NCBI GenBank assembly: GCA_025455885.1
Contig: JALOLR010000002.1
Coordinates: forward strand, 220,172-284,171
Origin: Acidimicrobiales bacterium
GTDB lineage: Bacteria > Actinomycetota > Acidimicrobiia > Acidimicrobiales > Acidimicrobilacustridaceae
Direction: 5' to 3'
DNA: 64,000 nt
Of the stretch, positions 18,070 through 26,858 are shown piece after piece. A program made the translations under genes and the position numbers. The notes below the pieces were generated by a model. It had not been told where the DNA came from and did no database searches. It saw only the letters and a program-made list of their open reading frames with translations. How positions within the stretch are numbered: the stretch's first letter is position 1; each line of letters starts with the position of its first letter.

Positions 18070-18924
18070 ATGGGAACCGCGAAGCGAGAACGTCAGAAGG
18101 CCGGCCACCAGGCGCGCCTGTCGGCCGAGGCCGCCGCCCGGACCCGGGCCGAGCGGCGCCGCCGCCTCACGATCACCATCGCCCTCGCGGCGTTCGTGGT
18201 GGCCGTCGTCGCCGTGCTCACCCTGGTGAACCGGGACGACTCGTCGAACGAGACGGCCTCGACCACCACGTCGACCACCGCCGCCACCGACGCGCTGGTA
18301 CCACCCGCCCCCGGCCCGGGGGCCTCCATCACCGGCGCGACGCCGTGCCCGGCCACCGACGGCAGCGCCGAGCGCACGACGTCGTTCGCCGAGCCGCCGC
18401 CGATGTGCATCGACCCGGCCCGGACCTACACGGCGACCTTCACCACGAGCGTCGGCACCATCACCGCCACGCTCGACACGACGACGACACCCGAGACCAC
18501 CAACAACTTCGTGGTGCTCGCCCGCTACAAGTTCTACGACGGCTCGGCCATCTTCCGCGCCGACCAGAGCATCGAGATCGTGCAGGGCGGCGCTCCGACG
18601 ACGAACAGCCCCAGTGACCCGGGACCCGGGTACACGATCCCCGACGAGGGCGGCCCGTTCACGTACCGGCCCGGCCAGCTGGTCATGGCCCGGACCTCAC
18701 AGCCGAACTCGGCCGGCGCCCAGTTCTTCCTGACCGGTGGCCCGGCCGTGTCGAGCCTCGACGCCCAGGGCACCTACGTGGTGTTCGGCACCACCGACGA
18801 GGCCGGCACCGCGCTGGTGACCGCCATGCTGGCCACGGCCGTGGAGAACCCGAACGGTGGAGGGCTCGGCGGCGTGCCCGACCCGCCCGTCGTCATCGAG
18901 TCCGTCACGATCTCGGAGTCCTGA
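18070..18924 (+). CDS. Membrane-anchored cyclophilin-type peptidyl-prolyl isomerase
   Basis: A 284-residue protein: Arg-rich N-terminus, one membrane segment (about 33-52), a Thr/Ser-rich linker, then a cyclophilin domain facing outwards. Motifs FRADQSIEIVQGGAP and MARTSQPNSAGAQFFLTGG match the cyclophilin active-site blocks, so it should catalyse prolyl isomerisation and help fold exported proteins. Closely related to the gene just upstream, evidently by tandem duplication. ATG at 18070 with TAGCGT (18055-18060) 9 nt upstream. Confidence 0.88.
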   Translation: MGTAKRERQKAGHQARLSAEAAARTRAERRRRLTITIALAAFVVAVVAVLTLVNRDDSSNETASTTTSTTAATDALVPPAPGPGASITGATPCPATDGSAERTTSFAEPPPMCIDPARTYTATFTTSVGTITATLDTTTTPETTNNFVVLARYKFYDGSAIFRADQSIEIVQGGAPTTNSPSDPGPGYTIPDEGGPFTYRPGQLVMARTSQPNSAGAQFFLTGGPAVSSLDAQGTYVVFGTTDEAGTALVTAMLATAVENPNGGGLGGVPDPPVVIESVTISES

Positions 18925-18975
18925 CGACGCGTCGCCTCGACGGTCCGCACCCCGGTCCGCTGACCGGACGGCGGC

Positions 18976-19674
18976 TCAGGCGGGCAGGTCGGCGAGGGTG
19001 GCCTGGTGGCCGCCGCGGTGCACCGTGACGAGACCGGCGCCGACGGTCCTCCAGGTGCCGTCGGGGTCACGGACGATGCCGCTGCGCTCGGGCAGGCTCA
19101 CGAGCAGGAGGTCCTGCGGTGCCAGCTCGACCGTGCGACGAACCTTGTCGGGCGACCAGGTGTCGGCCCGCGGGATGACGGCCATGCCCGGCACCAACCC
19201 GAGGCCGACGGTGAACGCGCCCCCGCGGGTGTCAACCATCGGGTCGCAGAGCACGTCGGCGCCCGCCCCGCTGCCGACCAGCACCGCGCCGCCCCGCCAC
19301 GCCTGGACGAGGGCGTCGTAGACGGGGGTGTCCTTGAGCACCGAGCGCAGGTGCATGGGCGAGGTGCCGACCACATAGATGAACCGGGCCGACGCCAGGG
19401 CCACGACGTTCTCGGCGACGAGGGCGTCGGCCCGGTTGTACACGGGGACCTCGGTGACCGAGGCGCCCATCGCCCCGAACCACCTCGTCGCCGCCTCGAC
19501 GGACCGATGGGGGCCCTCGTAGGCGAACCCGGTCGGCAGGACGGCGACCCGGTCACCACCGGACGCCGCCAGCAGCTCGACGTCGAACTCGCACCCTTCC
19601 TCGAACTCACCGCCGCCGACGAGGGCCAGCGGGCCGGGGGCCGAGGGGGGGCGGTCGACGGGGGGAGGAGACAC
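18976..19674 (-). CDS. S51-family (cyanophycinase/dipeptidase E-like) protein lacking the nucleophile
   Basis: A 232-residue class-I glutamine-amidotransferase-like fold protein. It opens with LALVGGGEF and keeps the downstream segment DTRGGAFTVGLGLV seen in actinobacterial S51 relatives. The nucleophile elbow, G-x-S-A-G-A in active members, reads GSGAGADVL with a GGG glycine codon in place of the catalytic serine, so peptidase activity is unlikely. It may bind a ligand instead. The GTG start at 19674 has TAGGTT (reverse strand, 19681-19686) 6 nt upstream. Divergent from the hydroxyacyl-CoA dehydrogenase. Confidence 0.78.
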   Translation of the reverse strand: MSPPPVDRPPSAPGPLALVGGGEFEEGCEFDVELLAASGGDRVAVLPTGFAYEGPHRSVEAATRWFGAMGASVTEVPVYNRADALVAENVVALASARFIYVVGTSPMHLRSVLKDTPVYDALVQAWRGGAVLVGSGAGADVLCDPMVDTRGGAFTVGLGLVPGMAVIPRADTWSPDKVRRTVELAPQDLLLVSLPERSGIVRDPDGTWRTVGAGLVTVHRGGHQATLADLPA

Positions 19675-19737
19675 GGTGCCAACCTAGCGAGGCCCGAGGG
19701 CGCCGACGGCCCACCTCCCCGTCGGTCCGGGGCGGCA

Positions 19738-19767
19738 TTGGATCGGCGAAGCTACCGGTCGGTAACA
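19738..19767 (+). promoter_or_regulatory. Promoter and candidate operator of hydroxyacyl-CoA dehydrogenase
   Basis: -35 TTGGAT (19738-19743), 18-nt spacer, -10 TAACAT (19762-19767). The inverted repeat TACCG-GT-CGGTA (19753-19764) fills the end of the spacer and enters the -10, a position suited to repression. Motifs of this ACCGGTCGGT look are bound by some TetR regulators of acyl-CoA metabolism (general knowledge); the actual regulator is unknown. Confidence 0.55.
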
Positions 19768-19812
19768 TCCTCGGGCGGCGGCCGACGGAGCCGACCCGGA
19801 GGAGGCGTCGAC

Positions 19813-20673
19813 ATGACCATCACGCGCATCGGCATCATCGGTTCGGGGATCATGGGGTCCGGCATCGCCGAGGTGGCCGCCAAGGCCGGCGTCGACGTGG
19901 TGCTGCGGAGCCGCAAGCGGGAGAGCGCCGACGCGATGGTGGCGTCGCTGGAGAAGTCCCTCGCCCGCCAGGTCGACAAGGGCCGACTGGAAGCCGAGGC
20001 CGCCGCGGACACCCTCGCCCGGGTGAGCGCCACCGACGACCTCGGCGCCCTCGCCGACTGCGACCTGGTCCTCGAGTCGGTCGTGGAGGACCTGGTCGTG
20101 AAGAAGGCCCTCTTCCGCGAGCTCGACGGCATCGTCAAGGCCTCCGGCATCATCGCCACGAACACCTCCACCCTGCCGGTGGTCGAGATGGCCATGGAGA
20201 CCGGTCGTCCCGAGAAGGTGTGCGGTGTGCACTTCTTCAACCCCGCGCCGGCGATGAGCCTGGTCGAGATCGTCCGACCCCTGACCGCCAGCGACGAGAC
20301 CGTCGCCGAGGCCAAGGCCTTCGCCGAGGCGTGCGGCAAGAACGCGGTGGAGGTGAAGGACCGGGCCGGCTTCATCGTGAACGCCCTGCTCTTCCCGTAT
20401 CTCAACAACGCGGTCCGCATGCTCGAGAACGGCACCGCCTCCCGCGACGACATCGACACCGCCATGAAGGGCGGCTGCAACTTCCCGATGGGGCCGCTCG
20501 CCCTGCTCGACCTCGTGGGGCTCGACACGTCGCTGGCCATCCTCGACGCCCTCTACGACGAGTTCCGCGACCCCAACTACGCGGCGATGCCCCTGCTGCG
20601 CCGGATGGTGTCGGCCGGCCACCTCGGACGGAAGTCCGGCATCGGCTTCTACGACTACGCCACGTCGTCGTAG
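19813..20673 (+). CDS. hbd: 3-hydroxybutyryl-CoA dehydrogenase
   Basis: NAD(P)-dependent oxidation/reduction between acetoacetyl-CoA and 3-hydroxybutyryl-CoA. The 286-residue enzyme has the Rossmann motif GSGIMGSGIA (10-19), the catalytic His in VHFFNPAP, and the C-terminal dimerisation helices with FPMGPLALLDLVGLD. ATG at 19813 with a strong GGAGGAGG ribosome site, so this mRNA has a leader. With the thiolase at 50.5 kb and ccr at 52.7 kb it fits acetyl-CoA assimilation by the ethylmalonyl-CoA pathway; butyrate or storage-polymer metabolism is an alternative. Confidence 0.93.
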   Translation: MTITRIGIIGSGIMGSGIAEVAAKAGVDVVLRSRKRESADAMVASLEKSLARQVDKGRLEAEAAADTLARVSATDDLGALADCDLVLESVVEDLVVKKALFRELDGIVKASGIIATNTSTLPVVEMAMETGRPEKVCGVHFFNPAPAMSLVEIVRPLTASDETVAEAKAFAEACGKNAVEVKDRAGFIVNALLFPYLNNAVRMLENGTASRDDIDTAMKGGCNFPMGPLALLDLVGLDTSLAILDALYDEFRDPNYAAMPLLRRMVSAGHLGRKSGIGFYDYATSS

Positions 20674-20728
20674 AACCGTCGCCGACTCGCCGACCGGGTC
20701 ATGCGCTCCGAGGGGTAGAACCGGGGGC

Positions 20729-21388
20729 GTGCCGCTCGAACCGCCCGCCTCGCCCTGGGAGTTCCCGGCTGCCGACACGTGGGGCCCCGACGACCTCGTC
20801 GGGATCGGCGCCGACCTCGAACCGGGCACGGTGCTCGCCGCGTACCGGCGGGGCCTGTTCCCCATGCCGCTGTCGCGCCGGCGGGGCATCGCGTGGTGGT
20901 CCCCCGACCCGCGCGCGGTGCTCCCCCTCGACGGGCTCAGGGTGTCGCGGTCCCTCCGACGATCGATCGGCCGCTACGAGGTCCGGTTCGACACGGCCTT
21001 CGACGCCGTCGTGTCCGCCTGCGCCGACCCCCGTCGGGAGGGCGCATGGATCAGCCCGGACATCCGTCACGCCTACGGCCAGCTGCACCACCTGGGGTGG
21101 GCCCATTCCGTCGAGACCTGGGAGCGCGGTCGACTGGTGGGCGGCCTCTACGGCGTCTGCGCCCACGGGTTGTTCGCCGGCGAATCGATGTTCCACCTCG
21201 CCACGGACGCCTCGAAGGTGGCCCTGGTGGTCCTGGTGGAACGCCTGCGCGAGATCGGCGTCGTGCTCCTCGACGTGCAGTGGCTCACCCCGCACCTGGC
21301 GTCGCTCGGCGCCGTGGAGATCCCCCGACGCGAGTACCTGCGGCGCCTGGCGGAGGCGCTGGAGGTCGACGTGGGCCCGTTCGCCTGA
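20729..21388 (+). CDS. aat: Leucyl/phenylalanyl-tRNA-protein transferase
   Basis: Adds Leu or Phe from aminoacyl-tRNA to proteins with N-terminal Arg/Lys, marking them for ClpS/ClpAP degradation (N-end rule). The 219-residue protein shows the family segments GLVGIGADLEP-like (LVGIGADLEPGTVLAAYRRG), FPMP and WWSPDPRAVL near the N-terminus and FAGESMFH in the middle. The GTG at 20729 has TAGAAC 7 nt upstream. Stands 55 nt downstream of hbd and may have its own promoter. Confidence 0.95.
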   Translation: MPLEPPASPWEFPAADTWGPDDLVGIGADLEPGTVLAAYRRGLFPMPLSRRRGIAWWSPDPRAVLPLDGLRVSRSLRRSIGRYEVRFDTAFDAVVSACADPRREGAWISPDIRHAYGQLHHLGWAHSVETWERGRLVGGLYGVCAHGLFAGESMFHLATDASKVALVVLVERLREIGVVLLDVQWLTPHLASLGAVEIPRREYLRRLAEALEVDVGPFA

Positions 21389-21556
21389 CGACCCGCTTCG
21401 GGCGCCCGGTCGGCCACGGATGGCGTGCCGACCGACCGAAAGGAGGACCCGGACCCACTGGCCCGAGGCCGGCTCGCCGGGACGACGACCGGCACAGGAA
21501 GTTACCGCGCGGTCATCGTTGTGACAGCGCCCGCCATCTTGGGGAACGATTGGGGC

Positions 21557-23530
21557 ATGGACGCCGCACCGACGACCGCCGCCCGCCACGAGCCCGATCG
21601 CCCGTGGATGATGCGCACCTACTCCGGCCACTCCACCGCGAAGGCGTCGAACGAGCTCTACCGGACCAACCTGGCCAAGGGCCAGACCGGCCTGTCGATC
21701 GCCTTCGACCTCCCCACCCAGACCGGCTACGACCCCGACGACCCCCGCTCACGCGGCGAGGTCGGCAAGGTCGGGGTGCCGGTCGCCCACCTGGGCCACA
21801 TGGGCCAGCTCCTCGACGGCATCCCCGTCGGGGAGATGAACACGTCGATGACCATCAACGCCACGGCCGCGTGGCTGCTCGGCCTCTACGTCGCCAACGC
21901 CACCGAGCAGGGGGTGCCGACCGAGGCCCTGCGGGGCACCACGCAGAACGACATCGTCAAGGAGTACCTGTCGAGGGGCACCTACATCTTCCCGCCTGAA
22001 CCCTCCAAACGGCTGATCGTCGACATGATCGCCTACTGCGCACGGCACATCCCGAAGTGGAACCCGATGAACGTGTGCAGCTACCACCTCCAGGAGGCCG
22101 GGGCGACGCCGGTCCAGGAGCTGGCCTACTCGCTGGCCACCGCCATCGACGTGCTCGACTCGGTCCGGGACTCCGGGCAGGTCGCGTCCGACGACTTCCC
22201 GGCCGTCGTGGCCTCCATCTCGTTCTTCGTGAACGCCGGCATCCGCTTCGTCGAGGAGATGTGCAAGATGCGGGCCTTCACCGAGATGTGGGATCGCATC
22301 ACCCTGGAGCGCTACGGCGTGACCGACCCCAAGGCGCGGCGCTTCCGGTACGGGGTGCAGGTCAACTCCCTCGGCCTCACCGAGGCCCAGCCCGAGAACA
22401 ACGTCCAACGGATCGTGCTCGAGATGCTGGCCGTGACCCTGTCCAAGGACGCCCGCGCCCGGTCGGTGCAGCTCCCGGCGTGGAACGAGGCGCTGGGCCT
22501 ACCCCGACCCTGGGACCAGCAGTGGTCGCTGCGCATGCAGCAGGTGCTGGCCTTCGAGACCGACCTGCTCGAGTACGGCGACCTCTTCGCCGGGAGCCAG
22601 GTGGTCGAGGCCCGCACCGCCGAGCTGGTCGAGGCAGCGGGCGCCGAGCTCGACGAGGTGCTCGCCCTGGGTGGCGCCTTCCACGCCATCGACGAGCTGA
22701 AGGGCCGCCTGGTGGCGTCGAACACCGAACGGGTCCGCCGCATCGAGTCGGGCGAGATGGTGGTCGTGGGCGTCAACCGGTTCACCGAGACCGCCGAGTC
22801 GCCCCTCGGCGGTGAGGAGAACATCCTCAAGGTCGACCCCGCCGTGGAAGCCGAGACCGTCGCCGAGCTCGCGCGGTGGCGGGCCGACCGTGACGGTGCC
22901 GCCGTCGACGCCGCCCTGGCCGAGCTGCGCCGGGTCGCCGCGACCGATGAGAACCTGATGCCCGCCACGATCGCCCTCGCCCGGGCCGGGGGGACCACCG
23001 GGGAGTGGGCCGGCGCGCTGCGCGAGGTGTTCGGCGAGTACCGCGCCCCCACCGGGGTCGGCGCGGCGGTCGGCGTCGGCGGGCTCGGCGAGGGCCTCCG
23101 CGCGGTGGCCGAGCGGGTGAAGGCCGCCCCGGGCGGACCCCCGCGGCTCCTGGTGGCCAAGCCGGGTCTCGACGGGCACTCCAACGGCGCCGAGCAGATC
23201 GCCGTGGCGGCCCGCGACGCCGGCATGGAGGTCATCTACCAGGGCATCCGGCTCACCCCCGAGCAGATCGCCGCCGTGGCCCGCGACGAGGACGTCGAGG
23301 TGGTGGGCCTGTCGATCCTGTCGGGCAGCCACCTCCAGCTCGTCCCCGACGTCGTGGCCCGACTGCGCGCCGAGGGGGTGGACGCCCCCGTCGTGGTGGG
23401 GGGCATCATCCCCGAGGAGGACGCCGCGGTGCTGATCGCCGCCGGCGTGGAACGGGTGTACACGCCCAAGGACTTCGAGCTGGGTCGGATCATGGGCGAC
23501 ATCGCCGACCTCGCCCTCGCCGCTCGCTGA
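21557..23530 (+). CDS. ecm: B12-dependent acyl-CoA mutase, ethylmalonyl-CoA mutase (MeaA) type
   Basis: A 657-residue single-chain mutase: an acyl-CoA-binding barrel (about 1-520), then a cobalamin-binding domain with LDGHSNG (DxHxxG, lower axial His541). The barrel segments RTYSGHSTAKASNELYR, GLSIAFDLPTQTGYDPD and NPMNVCSYHLQEAGA are those of MeaA/ethylmalonyl-CoA mutase rather than methylmalonyl-CoA mutase, which is longer and usually two-subunit. Converts ethylmalonyl-CoA to methylsuccinyl-CoA. An upstream in-frame GTG at 21425 exists, but homology begins after the ATG at 21557. The 168-nt upstream gap holds CGGTCGG (21407-21413) and CCGACCG (21428-21434) as a spaced inverted repeat. Pairs functionally with ccr and the epimerase at 52.7-54.5 kb. 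Confidence 0.88.
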   Translation: MDAAPTTAARHEPDRPWMMRTYSGHSTAKASNELYRTNLAKGQTGLSIAFDLPTQTGYDPDDPRSRGEVGKVGVPVAHLGHMGQLLDGIPVGEMNTSMTINATAAWLLGLYVANATEQGVPTEALRGTTQNDIVKEYLSRGTYIFPPEPSKRLIVDMIAYCARHIPKWNPMNVCSYHLQEAGATPVQELAYSLATAIDVLDSVRDSGQVASDDFPAVVASISFFVNAGIRFVEEMCKMRAFTEMWDRITLERYGVTDPKARRFRYGVQVNSLGLTEAQPENNVQRIVLEMLAVTLSKDARARSVQLPAWNEALGLPRPWDQQWSLRMQQVLAFETDLLEYGDLFAGSQVVEARTAELVEAAGAELDEVLALGGAFHAIDELKGRLVASNTERVRRIESGEMVVVGVNRFTETAESPLGGEENILKVDPAVEAETVAELARWRADRDGAAVDAALAELRRVAATDENLMPATIALARAGGTTGEWAGALREVFGEYRAPTGVGAAVGVGGLGEGLRAVAERVKAAPGGPPRLLVAKPGLDGHSNGAEQIAVAARDAGMEVIYQGIRLTPEQIAAVARDEDVEVVGLSILSGSHLQLVPDVVARLRAEGVDAPVVVGGIIPEEDAAVLIAAGVERVYTPKDFELGRIMGDIADLALAAR

Positions 23531-23615
23531 ACGACAGGGCCGCCGCCAGGGCAAGGAATCGACGGAGCGCTCCCGACGTGAGGTCTCGCGCTCAACTCCC
23601 GACGTCGACGACCGA

Positions 23616-24398
23616 ATGGTCTACGTGGATCGCCTGACCGTCAGCGCCGTGCTCGCCGGGGTGCTGGGCCTCACCGCCGGTGTCGCCGCCCTCCTCGGCG
23701 CCCCCCTCGTGCTCGCCCTCGTCGCCGGGGCGATGGCCGCCGGCCTGGCCGGGGTGGTGGTCGTCGACGCCGGGCGGCTGGGGGTCTGGCGGGATCGCGC
23801 CACCCATGCCGAGGGCGAGGTGGATCGCCTGAAGCGGGCGCTGCACGACGCCGAGGAGGCCCGAGAGGACGCCGAGGCCCGTCTCGAGTGGCGCACCACC
23901 TTCACGGCCCGCCGACGCAGCACCGAGGCCAACCGTCTCACGGACGAGACCACGGGCCTGCTGGCCGAGGGCTGGTTCGTCGTCGCTCTGGAGTCACGGC
24001 TCGCCACCGCCCGACGCAACCTGCGCCCCGTGGCGGTCGTGATGCTCGAGGTGGTGGTGGGCCTGCGCGGCGGCGCGCCGGAACCGGCCGACCCCCGCCG
24101 GGTGACGGCCGCCGTGACCGCCACGATCCGCGAGGCCGACGAGGCGTTCCGGCTGCGAGACGGGGTGTTCGCCCTCCTCCTGGAGGACACCACCGACAGC
24201 GGGGCGACGTGGACGGCCGAACGTGTGCGCCTGGCCCTCGCCGAGATCGAGCCCGATGCGGTGTTGTGGGCGGGGGTCGCCTGCTACCCGGCTCACGGCC
24301 TCAGCACCGAAGAGGTGCTCGACCGGGTGGACCAGGCGCTCGACAACGCCCGCGAGTGGCGCCAGCACCGCATCGAGGTCGCCAGCGCCGAGGGCTGA
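23616..24398 (+). CDS. Membrane-anchored protein with degenerate GGDEF domain
   Basis: A 260-residue protein: two close membrane segments (about 8-52), a charged coiled coil (60-95), then a GGDEF-like domain recognisable by LTDETTGLL at its start and RLRDGVFALLLEDTT where the catalytic R-x-GGDEF-A-LL block should be. GG(D/E)EF is reduced to DGVF, so c-di-GMP synthesis is not expected. It may bind nucleotide or a partner, or be a relic. ATG at 23616; no strong ribosome site or -10 element decides the start. It lies 85 nt past the mutase gene. Confidence 0.72.
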   Translation: MVYVDRLTVSAVLAGVLGLTAGVAALLGAPLVLALVAGAMAAGLAGVVVVDAGRLGVWRDRATHAEGEVDRLKRALHDAEEAREDAEARLEWRTTFTARRRSTEANRLTDETTGLLAEGWFVVALESRLATARRNLRPVAVVMLEVVVGLRGGAPEPADPRRVTAAVTATIREADEAFRLRDGVFALLLEDTTDSGATWTAERVRLALAEIEPDAVLWAGVACYPAHGLSTEEVLDRVDQALDNAREWRQHRIEVASAEG

Positions 24399-24462
24399 GC
24401 CACCGGATCTGCGACACTTGCCGGGTTCGCCGCATCGGCGGACCCGACGGCTGGGGGCTCCG

Positions 24463-25707
24463 ATGGGCAAGAGCGGCTCGCGACGCAGTGGCGTCGAGAT
24501 GAGGCATCCGTGGCCACGTCGCCGACTCGCGCTGGCGGTCACCGCCGTGGCCCTCGTCGTCGCCGCCGGACTCCCGGCCGTCCCCGCGTCAGCCGGTGTG
24601 TCCACTCCCGCCGCTGCGGCATTCAGCGTCACCCCGAACACGCTCCTGCTCAACAACCAGCTCGTGACTGCCGCCGGCACCGGCTATCCCGCCGGCACCC
24701 AGATCGGGATCGTCCAGTGCAAGACCGACCCGGGTGGCCCGCAGGGCTGCGACCTCTCGAGGCTCGACTACGTCACTTCTGATGGGGCCGGGGCGTTCTC
24801 GGTCGGGTATCAGGTCAAGCGAGTGATCAGGGTCGGCACCGACTCGGTCGACTGCGCCACCGCGGGAGCCTGCATCGTGGGCGCAGGGGTCGTGCCCGAC
24901 GGTGTCCCCGCCGCCAACGCCGCCATCCAGTTCGACCCCTCCCAACCCCTACCGCCGCCGCCATCGCTGGCCGTCGCTCCGAACACGGATCTCGTGGATC
25001 GCCAGATCGTGACGGTGACGGGTGGCGGCTTCGACCCGGGGGCGGGCGTCGGGGTCATCCAGTGCCGCACTGGGGCGGGCGGGGCCGAGGACTGCGACTT
25101 CAACACCCTCCGCTTCTTCCCCGCCGACCCCGATGGCGGCTTCTCCTCCCCGTTCACGGTCCGTCGCCTCATCCGGGTGGGGACCGAAACCATCGACTGT
25201 GCCCAGCCCGACGCGTGCGAGATCGGCGCAGGGCAGGACCCGACGCTCGGCGCCCGGGCCCCGATCTCCTTCGACCCCGATGCCCCCCTCGCCCCACCCC
25301 CCGTCGCCAGCGTCACTCCGTCTACCGGCCTGTCGGACGGACAGCGGGTCGACGTGACCGGAGCAGGGTGGGAGCCGAACAGCGGGATCTACGTGATCCA
25401 GTGCAAAGTCGGCGGTCCCGATGACGGCAGCTCGTGCGATCTCGACTCGCTCATCACTGCACCCTCGGATGCGACCGGGAGCTTCACCACCACGTTCGAG
25501 GTCCAGGCAGTCATCAGCACCCAGTCAGGGCAGGTCGACTGCGCGGCCGCATCCGGCACCTGCATGATCGCCGTCGTGTGGCCACCAGATCCGGGGACAG
25601 CGGTCACCACCCCGCTGAGCTTCGGTGACGACCCTCCCCCACCCGACGGCGGACCAGGTAGCCCCCCGGGTTCAACGCCGCTGGTGACCCCCAAGTTTAC
25701 CGGCTAA
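24463..25707 (+). CDS. Secreted protein with three neocarzinostatin-like repeats
   Basis: A 414-residue exported protein: basic start, hydrophobic segment and cleavage site PASA (to about residue 44), then three related domains of about 100 residues (starting near 54, 168 and 280). Each opens with a V-x-P-(N/S)-T-x-L segment, carries a VIQC-x-n-CD Cys pair and, later, a second pair in a VDCA...C segment, as in the immunoglobulin-like neocarzinostatin apoprotein family. Pro-rich linkers separate the domains and the C-terminus is Pro/Gly-rich, with no LPxTG anchor. Function unknown: ligand binding or cell-surface role. ATG at 24463 follows GGGGGC; a later ATG at 24499 is possible. Confidence 0.78.
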   Translation: MGKSGSRRSGVEMRHPWPRRRLALAVTAVALVVAAGLPAVPASAGVSTPAAAAFSVTPNTLLLNNQLVTAAGTGYPAGTQIGIVQCKTDPGGPQGCDLSRLDYVTSDGAGAFSVGYQVKRVIRVGTDSVDCATAGACIVGAGVVPDGVPAANAAIQFDPSQPLPPPPSLAVAPNTDLVDRQIVTVTGGGFDPGAGVGVIQCRTGAGGAEDCDFNTLRFFPADPDGGFSSPFTVRRLIRVGTETIDCAQPDACEIGAGQDPTLGARAPISFDPDAPLAPPPVASVTPSTGLSDGQRVDVTGAGWEPNSGIYVIQCKVGGPDDGSSCDLDSLITAPSDATGSFTTTFEVQAVISTQSGQVDCAAASGTCMIAVVWPPDPGTAVTTPLSFGDDPPPPDGGPGSPPGSTPLVTPKFTG

Positions 25708-26858
25708 CGATTGCCAACTTCCGCGTCTTCGTCGAGCTCGGCGAGTACCTCGGCAGTGTCGGCACCGAGGCCCCGAGCCGGGAAGCGGACCCGACCCGGG
25801 GTGGCGGACAGGCGGGCGATGACGTCCTGCATGCGAACCCCGTCGACCTCGATCAGCGCCTCCCGGGCCAGCAGGTGGGGGTCGGCGGCCACGTCGGCCT
25901 GGCCGTACACCGGCGCTGCCGCGGCCTCCGCGGCCTCGGCCTCGGCCAGCACCTCCTCCAGGGTGCGCTTACCGACCCAGGCGGCAACGAGGTCGTCGAC
26001 CTCTGTCCGGTGGGCCACACGACCCTCGAAGCTCTGGAACCGCTCGTCGTCGCCTGCCCCCACCAGCGCCATCATCCGCCGGGCCACCGGCTCGGCCGTG
26101 GTGGAGATCGCCACCCAGCGACCGTCGGCGCAGCGGTAGGTGCCTCGCGGAACGCTGTACGGGATGCCCGACCCGAGGCGGGGCTGCTCGTAGCCGAGCG
26201 TGGCCCACGCCGACGGCAGGGCCCCCATCAGCTGGAGCATCGTCTCGAGCAGGCTCACGTCGACCACCTGGCCCACCCCGGAGTGCACGGCGACCATGGT
26301 TGCGAACGCGGCAACGATCGCGGTCACCTCGTCGGTGAGCGCGATGGGCGGGAGCAGGGGCTGGCCGTCGGGCTCGCCGTTCACGGCGGCGAACCCCGAG
26401 AGCGCCTCGGCGAGGGTGGCGAAACCGGGGCGGCCCGCGTAGGGACCGGTCTGGCCGAACCCGGTGACCCGGGTGATCACCAGACTGGGGTGCTCGGCGA
26501 TCAGCTCCTCGGGCACCAACCCCAGCGCCTCGAGCTTGCCCGGCCGCATGTTCTCGACGAGCACGTCGGCAGTGGCCACCAGGCGGCGCAGGTCGCGACG
26601 ACCGGCATCGGTGGCCAGGTCGAGCACGACGCTGCGCTTGCCCCGCCCGACCAACTTCCAGAACAGGGTCACGTCGTCGTCCGGGTCGCGCCAGCCCATC
26701 GACCGGACGGTGTCGCCGGTGCCGGGTCGCTCGACCTTCACCACGTCGGCGCCGAAGTCGGCCAGGTGCCGGGCGCAGCCGGGCCCGGCCAGCACGGTGG
26801 AGAGGTCGACGACGCGCAGGTCACCGAGTGCGTCTCGGGGGCCGGCCGACCCGGTCAC
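25704..26858 (-). CDS. CaiB/BaiF family III CoA-transferase
   Basis: A 384-residue family III CoA-transferase or alpha-methylacyl-CoA racemase-like enzyme. The N-terminal segment LRVVDLSTVLAGPGCARHLADFGADVVKVE and the catalytic Asp region VVDVSLLE are typical. The GTG at 26858 is chosen because it overlaps the TGA of the upstream phosphoesterase (GTGA); a longer frame reaches 26885. Its TAG overlaps the TAA of the convergent secreted-protein gene (25704-25707). Substrate unknown; probably an organic-acid CoA ester. Confidence 0.88.
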   Translation of the reverse strand: MTGSAGPRDALGDLRVVDLSTVLAGPGCARHLADFGADVVKVERPGTGDTVRSMGWRDPDDDVTLFWKLVGRGKRSVVLDLATDAGRRDLRRLVATADVLVENMRPGKLEALGLVPEELIAEHPSLVITRVTGFGQTGPYAGRPGFATLAEALSGFAAVNGEPDGQPLLPPIALTDEVTAIVAAFATMVAVHSGVGQVVDVSLLETMLQLMGALPSAWATLGYEQPRLGSGIPYSVPRGTYRCADGRWVAISTTAEPVARRMMALVGAGDDERFQSFEGRVAHRTEVDDLVAAWVGKRTLEEVLAEAEAAEAAAAPVYGQADVAADPHLLAREALIEVDGVRMQDVIARLSATPGRVRFPARGLGADTAEVLAELDEDAEVGNR

